NCBI GenBank assembly: GCA_938074135.1
Contig: CALJFL010000048.1
Span: 88,547-152,546 of the forward strand
From: an uncultured Halieaceae bacterium
Lineage (GTDB): Bacteria; Pseudomonadota; Gammaproteobacteria; Pseudomonadales; Halieaceae
Length of the DNA: 64,000 bases
Reading direction: 5' to 3'
Every line of letters begins with the position of its first letter. Positions within the stretch are counted from its first letter, which is position 1. This document shows, one piece after another, positions 1-8,189 of the stretch. The translations under genes and the position numbers were made by a program. Below the pieces are notes generated by a model. The model searched no databases and was not told where the DNA came from. It saw nothing but the letters and a program-made list of their open reading frames with translations.

Positions 1-427
1 GATGCTCGAGTTGATTCTCGACCCGGGTGATTGTCCGAATACTTAGCCGGGGTGCTTGTCGATGCAACGCCTGAACCAGTGTGGGAAGCAGTGTCGCGCC
101 GATATATTCCGATAGGGCGATAGTAAACTCGCCGGCGAAGCCCTTGGGGTCGAATTCGTTACCCCCCACAAGGCGACTTATACCCCCCAGAATGTCCTGC
201 AGGTCCTGGGCTAACTCAAGCGCGCGAGGTGTGGGCTGAATACTGCGACTGCTGCGAGTGAATAGTGGGTCGTCGAAGGTCACACGCAGTCGCGACAGGG
301 TTTTGCTCATTGCCGGCTGGGTAATGTTCAGCCGCTGCGCCGCTTTTGACACGCTGCGCTCTTCCAGCAAAACCTGCAGTGCCAGCAATAGGTTGAAGTC
401 AATCCGAGCGAGTTCTTTAATATCCAT
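1..427 (-). CDS. LysR-family transcriptional regulator (3' end outside window)
   Basis: Reading leftward from an ATG at 425-427, the first 142 codons are open to the window edge, so the C-terminal effector-binding half is missing. Residues about 6-65 form the LysR winged helix-turn-helix: SVSKAAQRLNITQPAMSKTL, then a DPLFTR motif. The opening IDFNLLLALQ and the NITQPAMSKTLSRLR recognition helix resemble the NodD/LinR-like branch. From about residue 95 (GEFTIALSEY) the substrate-binding domain begins. No Shine-Dalgarno stands before the ATG; a 15-bp palindrome lies 9 bp upstream instead. LysR proteins usually regulate a divergent neighbour, which here is the structured RNA region at 474-633. 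The effector is unknown. Confidence 0.93.
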   Translation of the reverse strand, partial: MDIKELARIDFNLLLALQVLLEERSVSKAAQRLNITQPAMSKTLSRLRVTFDDPLFTRSSRSIQPTPRALELAQDLQDILGGISRLVGGNEFDPKGFAGEFTIALSEYIGATLLPTLVQALHRQAPRLSIRTITRVENQLEH

Positions 428-436
428 GACGATAAT

Positions 437-451
437 ATGAATTTAATTCAT
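437..451. promoter_or_regulatory. Perfect 15-bp palindrome, candidate LysR operator
   Basis: ATGAATT-T-AATTCAT is a perfect inverted repeat containing the T-N11-A pattern of LysR boxes. It sits 9 bp upstream of the LysR start and 22 bp upstream of the divergent -35 element at 474. Autoregulation and control of the divergent transcript are inference. Confidence 0.5.
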
Positions 452-473
452 GCTTAGTATAAAACAAATATAT

Positions 474-501
474 TTGATATATAACACCCAACGTTTACAC
501 T
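474..501 (+). promoter_or_regulatory. Sigma-70-like promoter for the rightward structured RNA
   Basis: TTGATA (474-479) and TACACT (496-501) are separated by 16 bp in very A+T-rich DNA, predicting a transcription start near 507-509. No protein gene follows on this strand before the terminator at 608-633, so the promoter would serve a short non-coding transcript. Confidence 0.45.
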
Positions 502-507
502 GATTCC

Positions 508-633
508 AACTCTTAAACAGGTCTCGAGTTACCCAACTCAGGCCGGTGACGGTTACTCCGTCACGGTGATGGGAAACCATCCAGGTCCAATTCAGAGTTA
601 CTTTTCTAGCCCACCTCACTGGTGGGCTTTTTT
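508..633 (+). ncRNA. Candidate small RNA with three stem-loops and an intrinsic terminator
   Basis: Between a promoter-like pair and a T-run terminator, about 125 nt contain tandem perfect stem-loops. Hairpin 1 is GAGTT/AACTC around ACCC (526-539). Hairpin 2 is GTGACGG/CCGTCAC around TTACT (546-564). Hairpin 3 is GATGG/CCATC closed by a GAAA tetraloop, a GNRA loop (568-581). An unstructured 26-nt stretch follows, then the terminator hairpin. I recognise no named RNA family: the loops do not fit guanidine-II (ACGR loops), and no TPP, glycine, cobalamin or c-di-GMP consensus is visible. An ATG at 569 opens a 41-codon frame running through the terminator without a ribosome-binding site, so coding is unlikely. 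The RNA could be a trans-acting sRNA controlled by the divergent LysR protein. Confidence 0.5.
608..633 (+). terminator. Rho-independent terminator of the candidate sRNA
   Basis: The 8-bp stem AGCCCACC/GGTGGGCT has a 5-nt loop, and the six T of 628-633 follow it. The reverse strand has no T tract, so the terminator works rightward and belongs to the transcript starting near 508. Confidence 0.8.
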
Positions 634-779
634 ATGCGTGCAAAAGTTGACCCCCGCTCACCATGTGACGCAGCACAGGTCAGGCCGGGCCTAAGGTGGC
701 CTGGTGGAGTCATCGGTGGAGTGGCGCGAGATACCCGGCCTGCTCAGCACCGGGTTTTCGAGGTTTGGTCGCTATCGGG

Positions 780-2534
780 TCAGGAAGCTGTTTTCAGCTT
801 TGGTACTACCTTGAGGTCTGGCTTACCGGCCTTGCGGCGGGTGGCCTTTGGCCGGGGGGCGCCGGATTTGGTGGTTTTTACCTGAGCGCGGCCTGTTTTG
901 GCTTTTGCTTTGGGCTTCGCAGCGGCCGATTTTTTAGGAGCGGCGATTTTGGCTTTCGTTTTCTTTGCTGTTGCGCCGGTCTTGGGTTTGCGGCTCACTG
1001 CCTTTGCGGTCGCTTTCGATTTGGCGGCGACTGCGGCTCGCTTTCGCTTGGGGGTAGCGATCTTGGCCTTGGCTTTGACGTCTGCCTTGGCCTTCTTGCC
1101 ACTGGCAGGCTGAGCCAGTTTCAGCGCCTCGGCATACAGTGCCTCATAGGATTCTACCAGGCAATCGTGGTACAGCTCCGGATCCGGCATGATATCCCGG
1201 TCTGCAAGCACCGACAGCGTCACCTTGCCAGAGTAGCTGAACACCAGGTGGAAAATCCCCATTCCCGGGGTAAGTACGCCCAGACCATAGTAATCAACCA
1301 TCTTGGCGCCGGCGCAATACAACGGGAAGTCTGGACCAGCAACATTGGATATTACCGTCGAGATATTGACCGGTATATGCCGCGACAAGTTGTTTCGCGA
1401 CCAGAAACTGGCCGCCGACTTGGCGATAAAAGGCGAGAAAGCACCGGCGATTTTCAGAATGTCGACCATGGGGCTGGCTTCGCCAAACTCCTTGGCTTCC
1501 TGTGTGGTCCCGTGGATGGCTTTCAGCCGCTCTATCGGATCGACGATATCGCTGTGCAAAGAGGCAAACACTGCCCCGACCTGGTTGTTTTCGTCGGTTG
1601 AGTCGCGGCGGGTGCGCATATTCAGCGGCATGCTGGCGGCGAGGGAGCCGTCGGGTGCCTCGCCTTTGGCTTCCAGGTAACGCTGCAGTGCGCCACCAAT
1701 GATCGCCAGCGCGACGTCGTTGAGCTTTACACCGGCAACATTTTTGATGTCCTTGAAACCCTCCAGCGGGAATTCTGCTGCATCGAAGACGCGGTGCGGC
1801 CCGACCGGTTTATTGAGGATTGTCTTTGGCGCGGACACGTCGGGCGTTGGAATCTCTTTGCGAGCAATATCCAGCGCATACTTGCCCATGCCGACGGTGT
1901 TTTTAACCGCACCGCGAACCAGTCCGGCGGTGTTTTTGACGGAGTTGATCGAGGCTTTGGTCAGCAGCTCAGCTACCGATGGCTCAGTATCAACCAGGCG
2001 GGGCTCCAGGTCGTCGCCCAGATCGTCTTCCGGGTCGGGTACCAGGTCGTGGAGCATGGCCATGAAGCTGGCACCACCGGCACCGTCAACCAGTGCGTGA
2101 TGCATCTTGGTATAAACCGCGAAACAGCCTTCCGGCAGGTTGGGAATATTGTCCAGGCCCTCGATGATGTAGGCCTCCCACAGCGGGCGTGACAAATCCA
2201 GTGGCCGAGAGTGCAACCGGGCGACCTGAATGCAGAATTGGCGCCAGTCGCCCGGAGCGGGGAGGGCGATATGCCGCAGGTGGAACTCAACATCGAAGTT
2301 GGCGTCCTTTACCCAGTAGGGCCGGTCCAGGCCACCTGGTACTTCCACCAGACGGGTGCGAAAGAGCGGGTTCTGGTTCAGTCGCCGTTCAAAGTTGGCG
2401 ATAACCTGCTTGAAACGGACGAAACGGCCAGGTGCCGTCGAGGGGTCATAAATGCCTAAACCGCCGACGTGTTGCGGGGTGTTCGTCTGCTCGAGGTTAA
2501 TGAACGCGCTGTCCAGTATGCCTAATTGCTTCAT
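780..2534 (-). CDS. Wax ester synthase/diacylglycerol acyltransferase with Lys/Ala-rich tail
   Basis: WS/DGAT-family acyltransferase joining acyl-CoA to a fatty alcohol or diacylglycerol at the membrane or lipid-body surface to make storage wax esters or triacylglycerol. The catalytic HHxxxDG motif is HHALVDG at residues 145-151. The N-terminal acyltransferase domain and the C-terminal WES domain (PLNMRTR, NISTVISNVAGPDFPLYCAGA) are both complete. Family members usually end near 450-480 residues. This one continues from about residue 480 to 584 with a highly basic Lys/Ala/Pro/Thr-rich extension resembling histone H1, AlgP or PhaF tails (nt about 780-1097). A weak hairpin without a T tract lies downstream (733-755). 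The gene is divergent from the next one rightward. The family call is firm; the substrate is not. Confidence 0.95.
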   Translation of the reverse strand: MKQLGILDSAFINLEQTNTPQHVGGLGIYDPSTAPGRFVRFKQVIANFERRLNQNPLFRTRLVEVPGGLDRPYWVKDANFDVEFHLRHIALPAPGDWRQFCIQVARLHSRPLDLSRPLWEAYIIEGLDNIPNLPEGCFAVYTKMHHALVDGAGGASFMAMLHDLVPDPEDDLGDDLEPRLVDTEPSVAELLTKASINSVKNTAGLVRGAVKNTVGMGKYALDIARKEIPTPDVSAPKTILNKPVGPHRVFDAAEFPLEGFKDIKNVAGVKLNDVALAIIGGALQRYLEAKGEAPDGSLAASMPLNMRTRRDSTDENNQVGAVFASLHSDIVDPIERLKAIHGTTQEAKEFGEASPMVDILKIAGAFSPFIAKSAASFWSRNNLSRHIPVNISTVISNVAGPDFPLYCAGAKMVDYYGLGVLTPGMGIFHLVFSYSGKVTLSVLADRDIMPDPELYHDCLVESYEALYAEALKLAQPASGKKAKADVKAKAKIATPKRKRAAVAAKSKATAKAVSRKPKTGATAKKTKAKIAAPKKSAAAKPKAKAKTGRAQVKTTKSGAPRPKATRRKAGKPDLKVVPKLKTAS

Positions 2535-2742
2535 AGTGTTAGTGTCCTGAGGGTCATTGCCCTGGCCAATTCGCCCGAAGCCGGTTCAGCCGAACTCTCC
2601 CCGGAGTCCATGCTGAGCGCGTTCAGGCACTGTTGTTACAGGAATACTTGCTCAGGGAATGATGATGCTTTTTATGGGTGAGCAAATTTTGGCGCCGTTA
2701 TATCATTTTCCCTCACTCTACTCCAGAAAAATTGGTTAAAAA

Positions 2743-4065
2743 TTGGTCAGAAAGTTAAATAGTTGGACTTTCCGCGGGCGCTGGTTAGCTGCCGTTTGTG
2801 CCCTGTCGGTCTGGGTATTGCCCGTGGCTGCCGATGGTGGTGCTGCACCCTACGGCGAGCACTTTGTGCGGGTAGGGAAGACCTGGGCGGACGCCGCGCC
2901 TCCCCTGAGGGTCCCCGAGGCGCTGCCACAGTTGGACGTCGAACGGGATGAGTACGAACGCCAGCTGGCTCAGGTCGAGATTACCGGCGGCCCCTATGCT
3001 GACGGGCTGACTGAACCGCTGCTTGGGCTGGCCCGCTATCACCGTGGCCAGGGTGAGTTGGAGACCGCGCTGGCCTTGTACCGGCGCGCCTTGCATCTGG
3101 TGCGGGTGAACGATGGCCTTTACAGCGAACGGCAGATTCCGCTGGTCCGTGAACAACTGCAGCTCTATCGTGAAGCAGGGGATTTTAATGCGCTGGACCA
3201 GCGCTATGATTATTTTTTCAGATTGTATGGCAGTGGTCGCCCGCCTTATAGCGAATTACGCCTGCGGGCGACCCTGGAATACCTGCGCTGGCAGCGCGAG
3301 GCATTGCGTAGTGGCCTTGACGAGGACGGTGCCCAGCGTCGTCTGCTGAATTTGTATGAATTGAATAGAGACCTTTTGCAGGCGGCAATGGCAGCGCCCG
3401 GCGTCAATTCGCAAATGCGAATGCAATTGGGTTTGAGTCAGCTGCGCAACTTGTATCTGTTAATGGACCGGGTGCAGGCTCCGGCTGAAGATTTGTTTGG
3501 TGTTACTGGCAATCGTTCGGCTGCCGCTTTTCCGGGCGGGGAAGTGCAGGATTTTCACAACTCCCGGTTACGGGCACTGCGCAGCACTGGACTTGCCAGG
3601 GGGCGAGCGTTGGTCAGTGGATTGCTCGAAGAGCAACCCGGTATTGCCGTTCGGGACCGCGCCAGGTTGCATCTGGAGCTGGGTGACTGGTACCAGTGGA
3701 ACGGGTTGCGCGCCAGTGCCATGAAGCACTACCACAGCGCCTTCGATATTCTGGCCGATGCACAGGAGACAGCATTGTTGAGCCAGTGGATGGGGCAGGC
3801 AGTTGAGTTGCCGGATAACGGTGCTTTTTGGCAACCCACCCGTTTTCAGGCTGACGAGGAAAGCGCGGTTATAACGGCGAGCTTCAGAGTCAATTCGCGA
3901 GGGCGTGCAAGAGAGGTGCAGACGCTTGCCAATGCCGCCGAAGAGGCACAATTTGCCACGCGGCTGCGACGACAATTGCAGGCTACGTACTTTCGACCGC
4001 GCTTCGAGGCAGGACAGCCTGTCGAGACGGCGACCAGTGAGCGTCAATACCGGGTGTACGATTAA
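2743..4065 (+). CDS. Secreted helical-repeat protein with TonB-like C-terminus
   Basis: A 440-residue protein with an N-terminal signal-like stretch (basic start, then LAAVCALSVWVLPVAADG, cleavage near residue 31). Residues about 75-180 look like TPR-type helical repeats, for example GLARYHRGQGELETALALYRRALHLV. The last 65 residues (ASFRVNSRGRAREVQTL onward to YFRPRFEAGQPV) have the beta-alpha-beta pattern and closing PRFEAGQPV phrase of TonB/energy-transducer C-terminal domains. No transmembrane anchor follows the signal, so it is probably periplasmic. The start is uncertain: TTG at 2743 is the only in-frame codon before the signal and its ribosome-binding site is weak. I do not recognise a named family. 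Confidence 0.75.
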   Translation: MVRKLNSWTFRGRWLAAVCALSVWVLPVAADGGAAPYGEHFVRVGKTWADAAPPLRVPEALPQLDVERDEYERQLAQVEITGGPYADGLTEPLLGLARYHRGQGELETALALYRRALHLVRVNDGLYSERQIPLVREQLQLYREAGDFNALDQRYDYFFRLYGSGRPPYSELRLRATLEYLRWQREALRSGLDEDGAQRRLLNLYELNRDLLQAAMAAPGVNSQMRMQLGLSQLRNLYLLMDRVQAPAEDLFGVTGNRSAAAFPGGEVQDFHNSRLRALRSTGLARGRALVSGLLEEQPGIAVRDRARLHLELGDWYQWNGLRASAMKHYHSAFDILADAQETALLSQWMGQAVELPDNGAFWQPTRFQADEESAVITASFRVNSRGRAREVQTLANAAEEAQFATRLRRQLQATYFRPRFEAGQPVETATSERQYRVYD

Positions 4066-4078
4066 TAAAGCGTGTTAA

Positions 4079-4699
4079 TCAGGCATTTTCTATCAGTAGC
4101 AGCGCACCACGTGCCTCAATTGAGCCACGTGTTCGCCAGTCGAATACCTCGGCGGCGTATTTTTCCTGACAACTGGCGGCCATTTCCAAAAAGGTTGATC
4201 GCTCGGGATCGCTGATCAGTATATGTTTCACACCAGCACTAACGGCTCTGTCAATCATTGCAGCGACGGGTTCGACCAGTTCGTCCCAGAAGCAGATGTC
4301 TGCTGCTATAAGCATGTCATAGCGTGCCAATTGGCGGGTCGTCAGCTTTTCGAAGCGACTGACAAGATGGGTGGTCTGTACTCTATTCAATTCAGCCACT
4401 GCGTCCAGATACGGGAACACATTGGGGTCGGCGTCCATGGAAGTGACGGCTGAACCAAATTTCCTGGCGCACCAGATGCCACCGATACCCCAGCCGCAGC
4501 CGACGTCTATAACTGTCCCGGTATGCTCAGGAATATTTTTGCCGAGATAGTCAATGAGCAGGCAGCTGGACTTCCACAACTTGTTACCGTGAATGGTTGG
4601 CTGGTTACCCTGGCGTCGCACTCGACGAATGGCAGGGTGGGCGGAGGTGGGCATGACAATGTTGCGAAAGCGGCGTTCCGTGCGCGTGGTTTTACTCAA
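4079..4699 (-). CDS. Class I SAM-dependent methyltransferase
   Basis: A 206-residue Rossmann methyltransferase. Motif I is VIDVGCGWGIGG at residues 63-74, the acidic end of strand 2 is the D in SMDAD, and motif IV is YDMLIAADICFWDEL. The compact size and DICFWDE segment resemble protein-lysine or small-molecule methyltransferases of the ETFB-lysine/NNMT-like group, so the substrate cannot be named. Its start is 9 bp downstream of the DUF3604 gene stop on the same strand, so the two are probably co-transcribed. Confidence 0.85.
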   Translation of the reverse strand: MSKTTRTERRFRNIVMPTSAHPAIRRVRRQGNQPTIHGNKLWKSSCLLIDYLGKNIPEHTGTVIDVGCGWGIGGIWCARKFGSAVTSMDADPNVFPYLDAVAELNRVQTTHLVSRFEKLTTRQLARYDMLIAADICFWDELVEPVAAMIDRAVSAGVKHILISDPERSTFLEMAASCQEKYAAEVFDWRTRGSIEARGALLLIENA

Positions 4700-4708
4700 A
4701 GGTGCTCC

Positions 4709-6718
4709 TCAGGTGTCCGGGTTTATCCATATGGGCGATGTCCAGGCTCGCTCCTGTATGACGGGAGAGTAAAACGGTTCCTTTGCCGGGTCCAGACAAC
4801 AGCGACCATAAACGTCGCCAATAGCGCCGGGAACCTGTTCGGTCGCGGCCGCTGCACGTTCTTCGCACTGGTCGCTGAAAGGATTAACACCGGCAGCCAT
4901 GCACTGACGGGTACTCCAGCGACAACTCGGGTTTTCGAGTACCCGCACATAGTAGAATGCCGGCTCATCCGGGCTGTAATCGGGGTCTCGCCAGACGGTG
5001 CACAGCTTGTCATTGCCGCTGCCTGTTAAGGCGCAGGTGTTCTCGTTGACCCAGCCACCGGTGTCAGCGGTTCCTGCTATATCGTAGACTTGTTCGCGTG
5101 TGGAGCCATCGGCTGCTACCCATCCCTTGATAACTTGCAGGCGCTGCAGGTCGGTACCCGGACTTGTTGAAGTCCCGGCGTCTTTGTTGGCACTGACCAA
5201 AAACTCCGGTGAGGCCTCAGTCGCTTGCAGCTCTGAACCCATAGGTACGCCAGCGTGATAGGCTTGGTTGACCATGTCGGGGCTGTCGCAGATACCCTCG
5301 GGCATTGATTCGCCGGCGAAGAAGCGCACTACTGGGCGGGTGCCGCTGGTCGCGTAAGTCTCGCGGCGGCGCATGCCCTCGAACAGAGAGTCTCGTGCAT
5401 TCTCTTCCGCCCAGACGACTGCCAGACCACCGGGATTGTCGTAAAAGTGATCTTGCAGATTGCGATAGCCGGCATCGCGCCGCCCAAGGTGGCCCGTGTA
5501 GTTATCTTCCTCGGCACCACCAGGTGTTGCCGTGTGAGTGTCGGTGCTGCCGATGAAACCCAGCTTGAAGGGATTGATGCCACTTGTCTGTTCGAGGGCC
5601 AGGCCTTCCTTCAGCACGTTGCGTACCATGTTGCGGCGACCAAATTGATCGACTGATACCGGTTCCCCCACATCTGAACGCATCTCTCCAAACACTGTAC
5701 CCAGCATCGCCAGGTTGTCCGAGGGTGCCTGCTCGAAATCACAAAGCTCGTCCTCGGTTGCGACTCCGCGCTGCAGCAGTCGGTCGAATCTGCATTCGCT
5801 GGCTGCCTTGTGTTGCACCAGTTCGACCAGCGGCTCGAAAAACAAACGATCCTGTGCTTGTTGCTCGTTTTCAGGATCGGGAAACATCAGGCCGCGACTG
5901 AGATTGGGGTTGTGTGGTATGGACATGACATCGCAACCCGTATCACTTTCGATGCATTGTTCGCGTAGTTGACGCCACAGCTCCGGATAGTTTCTCGAAC
6001 CCGTATCGTAGGTTGATATCGCGGTATCGGTCACCGCTGCATTACGAAAAATCACATTCCTGTGCAGGTTCGAATAGTTGGGCGCATCGGTATATTCGTA
6101 GCCAACAAACGTCGTGAAAGAGCACTCGGAACTGCGATCGTAATAGTCTTCTGCAGCCACCTGGATCTGGCCCCAGGTTTCGCGATGCGCCGCAGCGCAG
6201 TCGTCCAGTGTGCAGACAAACGATTCTGTTTTCTGGTTGCCATCGTCTACTACCCCGAGGTTTACCCAGTAATCTGCCGCCAGTAGCTGAACCCCAAACC
6301 ACTGGCTGCGGGTGCCGATACAGGCTGGAAACCAGTAGGAAAGCCGGGAAGAATCTTGTGTACAAAGGTTGATTGGCCCCAGGAATTCAGCGTGATCGGT
6401 GACTGCAGTGAAGTCCAATGGACGCTGTATCTGTGCTGTTGTGGTCTGATTTGCGTCGGCATCCGAAACAACGATGGGTTCGCCCATAGCATATCGGTAA
6501 GCCGCACCCGGGTCGTTGCGCTGGCTCGACAGATAACTGTCGAAGGAAAAGCTCGTGTGAACGTGCAGGTCCCCGAAAAATGGCTGCCTGTCCTTATTGA
6601 AATGGCTGCAGGGCTGGCGTTCCTCGGTGCGTTTGAAAGGGAGTTCGGCCCACGCTACCGCGCTTGCCAGGCAAAGGGCAGTAGCAACGATAAGCGGCGC
6701 CGAACGATGTCTGGTCAT
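4709..6718 (-). CDS. DUF3604 domain protein, exported
   Basis: A 669-residue protein with a signal peptide (about residues 1-24, cleavage after VAWA). The PHP-like metal site begins with GDLHVHTSFSFDS (His52, His54) and continues with VTDHAEFLG and GSTDTHTATPGG. These are the conserved elements of DUF3604, a metal-dependent phosphoesterase-fold family whose substrate is not established. Several Cys residues in the C-terminal third fit a disulfide-bonded periplasmic protein. It leads a probable two-gene unit with the methyltransferase and is divergent from the TetR gene, whose product could control it. Confidence 0.9.
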   Translation of the reverse strand: MTRHRSAPLIVATALCLASAVAWAELPFKRTEERQPCSHFNKDRQPFFGDLHVHTSFSFDSYLSSQRNDPGAAYRYAMGEPIVVSDADANQTTTAQIQRPLDFTAVTDHAEFLGPINLCTQDSSRLSYWFPACIGTRSQWFGVQLLAADYWVNLGVVDDGNQKTESFVCTLDDCAAAHRETWGQIQVAAEDYYDRSSECSFTTFVGYEYTDAPNYSNLHRNVIFRNAAVTDTAISTYDTGSRNYPELWRQLREQCIESDTGCDVMSIPHNPNLSRGLMFPDPENEQQAQDRLFFEPLVELVQHKAASECRFDRLLQRGVATEDELCDFEQAPSDNLAMLGTVFGEMRSDVGEPVSVDQFGRRNMVRNVLKEGLALEQTSGINPFKLGFIGSTDTHTATPGGAEEDNYTGHLGRRDAGYRNLQDHFYDNPGGLAVVWAEENARDSLFEGMRRRETYATSGTRPVVRFFAGESMPEGICDSPDMVNQAYHAGVPMGSELQATEASPEFLVSANKDAGTSTSPGTDLQRLQVIKGWVAADGSTREQVYDIAGTADTGGWVNENTCALTGSGNDKLCTVWRDPDYSPDEPAFYYVRVLENPSCRWSTRQCMAAGVNPFSDQCEERAAAATEQVPGAIGDVYGRCCLDPAKEPFYSPVIQERAWTSPIWINPDT

Positions 6719-6870
6719 GTTAATAAGCCTGCTATAAAGAGACCGCTATTCTCGCATTCACTGAGGCCAGGATGCCAGCGCGCTCTGACTGTGCGGGGTG
6801 ACGCCGCCTGTCGCCTTGGGGTAGGATGCCGCATGGCGAAAGGGCTGGTAAACCACAGTGGGCGGAGAAT

Positions 6871-7515
6871 ATGACGGATAGGCCGTACGTGGAGCTGCTG
6901 GAGAAAAACAAGCCCAGGCAAGCTCGCGCCAAGCGGACCTATGAAGGTATTCTGAACGCTGCCGCCGAATTGCTGGTAGAGGTGGGTGTCGAGCGCATCT
7001 CGACCAACCTGATTGCCGAGCGCGCCGGTATCACAGTGCCCGCACTGTATCGTTACTTTCCCAACAAGTACGCCGTACTGCACGCCCTTGGCGCGGTGCT
7101 GATGGATAACCAGAATAATGTTTTTCAGCGCTGGTTCGAGCGCAATGGGCAGCATATGGATCCACAGAACCTGCTGGACGATATCTACCAGGTGCTGAAA
7201 GACTCTTACGACGTCACTCTCGCCCAGACGGGTGGTGCTGAAATAATTCAGTCGCTACGGGCAGTGGCACCGCTGCAGGAGTTACGTCTGCAGTCGCATC
7301 GATTGGTATCGACACAGTTTGCCGAACTCGTCGGTGAGCTCCTGAAGCGCCCCGTTGATGAGGTGTTGCTGATGCAGGCCAGGCTGACCATAGACACGGG
7401 TTACGCTGTTGTAGAAATGGCCCTGGAGGATGACACCCCGTCACCGGAAAATACGCTGCGACAGGGTGCTCTCATGATTGGGCTGTATTGGGCCAATATA
7501 CTGCAAGGCCCATGA
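6871..7515 (+). CDS. TetR-family transcriptional regulator
   Basis: A 214-residue protein with an N-terminal TetR helix-turn-helix: AKRTYEGILNAAAELLVEVG then ISTNLIAERAGITVPALYRY. The C-terminal half is a helical ligand-binding domain without recognisable specificity. I chose the ATG at 6871 because GGGCGGAG precedes it closely and it leaves the usual short arm before the HTH; an in-frame ATG at 6826 would add 15 residues. It is divergent from the DUF3604/methyltransferase pair (152 bp between starts), the natural candidate target. Confidence 0.93.
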   Translation: MTDRPYVELLEKNKPRQARAKRTYEGILNAAAELLVEVGVERISTNLIAERAGITVPALYRYFPNKYAVLHALGAVLMDNQNNVFQRWFERNGQHMDPQNLLDDIYQVLKDSYDVTLAQTGGAEIIQSLRAVAPLQELRLQSHRLVSTQFAELVGELLKRPVDEVLLMQARLTIDTGYAVVEMALEDDTPSPENTLRQGALMIGLYWANILQGP

Positions 7516-7522
7516 TGACGAT

Positions 7523-7999
7523 TCAGTCCAGCGGTTCGACGTCCTCTGCCTGAGGCCCCTTATCGCTTTGTGCCTCACGGAAAGACACCCGTTGACCGTC
7601 CCGCAGTCCACGGCGACCCTCGCCCAGGATGGAGCGAAAATGTACAAATATCTCTTCCCCATCGTCCTTGGTAATAAAACCAAAGCCTTTGGAGGTATTG
7701 AACCATTTGACCTCGCCTTCTTCCCGGTTGCCCGAGCTTGGCGCCTTGTTACCTGAGTCTTTTGGCTTTTTCTTGCTTGCTGGACGAGCAGGCTTATGTG
7801 CTTGGGCTTTATGCTGGCCCTGACTGGCAACAGCAACGGGCCGGCTGATGGTAGTAAGAAAAGCTGTCGCCAATGTGGCGATGGTGAATGCTGCCAGAAG
7901 GATCAGGTCGGGTAATGACTCGCCTCGTAGCAGTGTCGTAACGGTGGAGGCCACGGCAGCGATAATAACGCTGGTGACGATTTTTCCTAGCACAGTCAT
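7523..7999 (-). CDS. Membrane-anchored cold-shock-domain protein
   Basis: A 158-residue protein. The N-terminus has two predicted membrane helices (about residues 5-24 and 30-52: VTSVIIAAVASTVTTLL and LILLAAFTIATLATAFL). A basic Lys/Ala/Pro linker (about 60-90) follows, then a complete cold-shock domain (about 92-158). The nucleic-acid-binding motifs are present: RNP1 as KGFGFI and RNP2 as IFVHF, with the EVKWFN opening. It therefore probably holds a single-stranded RNA/DNA-binding domain at the cytoplasmic face of the inner membrane. The gene ends 7 bp from the convergent TetR gene and follows a free cold-shock gene on the same strand. Confidence 0.88.
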   Translation of the reverse strand: MTVLGKIVTSVIIAAVASTVTTLLRGESLPDLILLAAFTIATLATAFLTTISRPVAVASQGQHKAQAHKPARPASKKKPKDSGNKAPSSGNREEGEVKWFNTSKGFGFITKDDGEEIFVHFRSILGEGRRGLRDGQRVSFREAQSDKGPQAEDVEPLD

Positions 8000-8189
8000 G
8001 GAATTCCTCTTTAGTCGATGTCGTGCCGGTCGCGGCGCCGGCGCGCAATTCTATCATCGATGGACGCTGCCGAACCGGCCTAAATAAAAAATTATTGCGC
8101 TGCGCCGTTGCGATTGCAGCGGCGGTGCAGGCGATGTTGGTACTGTGTCAGCACGGCCCGGCACCGGTGCCGCCGGACTTGGTCCAATT

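Noticed and set aside
546..581. Guanidine-II (mini-ykkC) riboswitch, suggested by two adjacent hairpins
   Set aside because: That class needs ACGR loops in both hairpins; the loops here are TTACT and GAAA, and no exporter or carboxylase gene follows.
569..694. A 41-codon frame inside the candidate sRNA, starting ATG GGA AAC
   Set aside because: No ribosome-binding site, and it reads through the intrinsic terminator at 608-633; the hairpins explain the sequence better.
696..1601. A 301-codon plus-strand frame rich in Gly, Phe, Leu and Cys
   Set aside because: It is the antisense shadow of the WS/DGAT basic tail: Lys/Ala codons read as Phe/Gly/Leu/Cys on the other strand.
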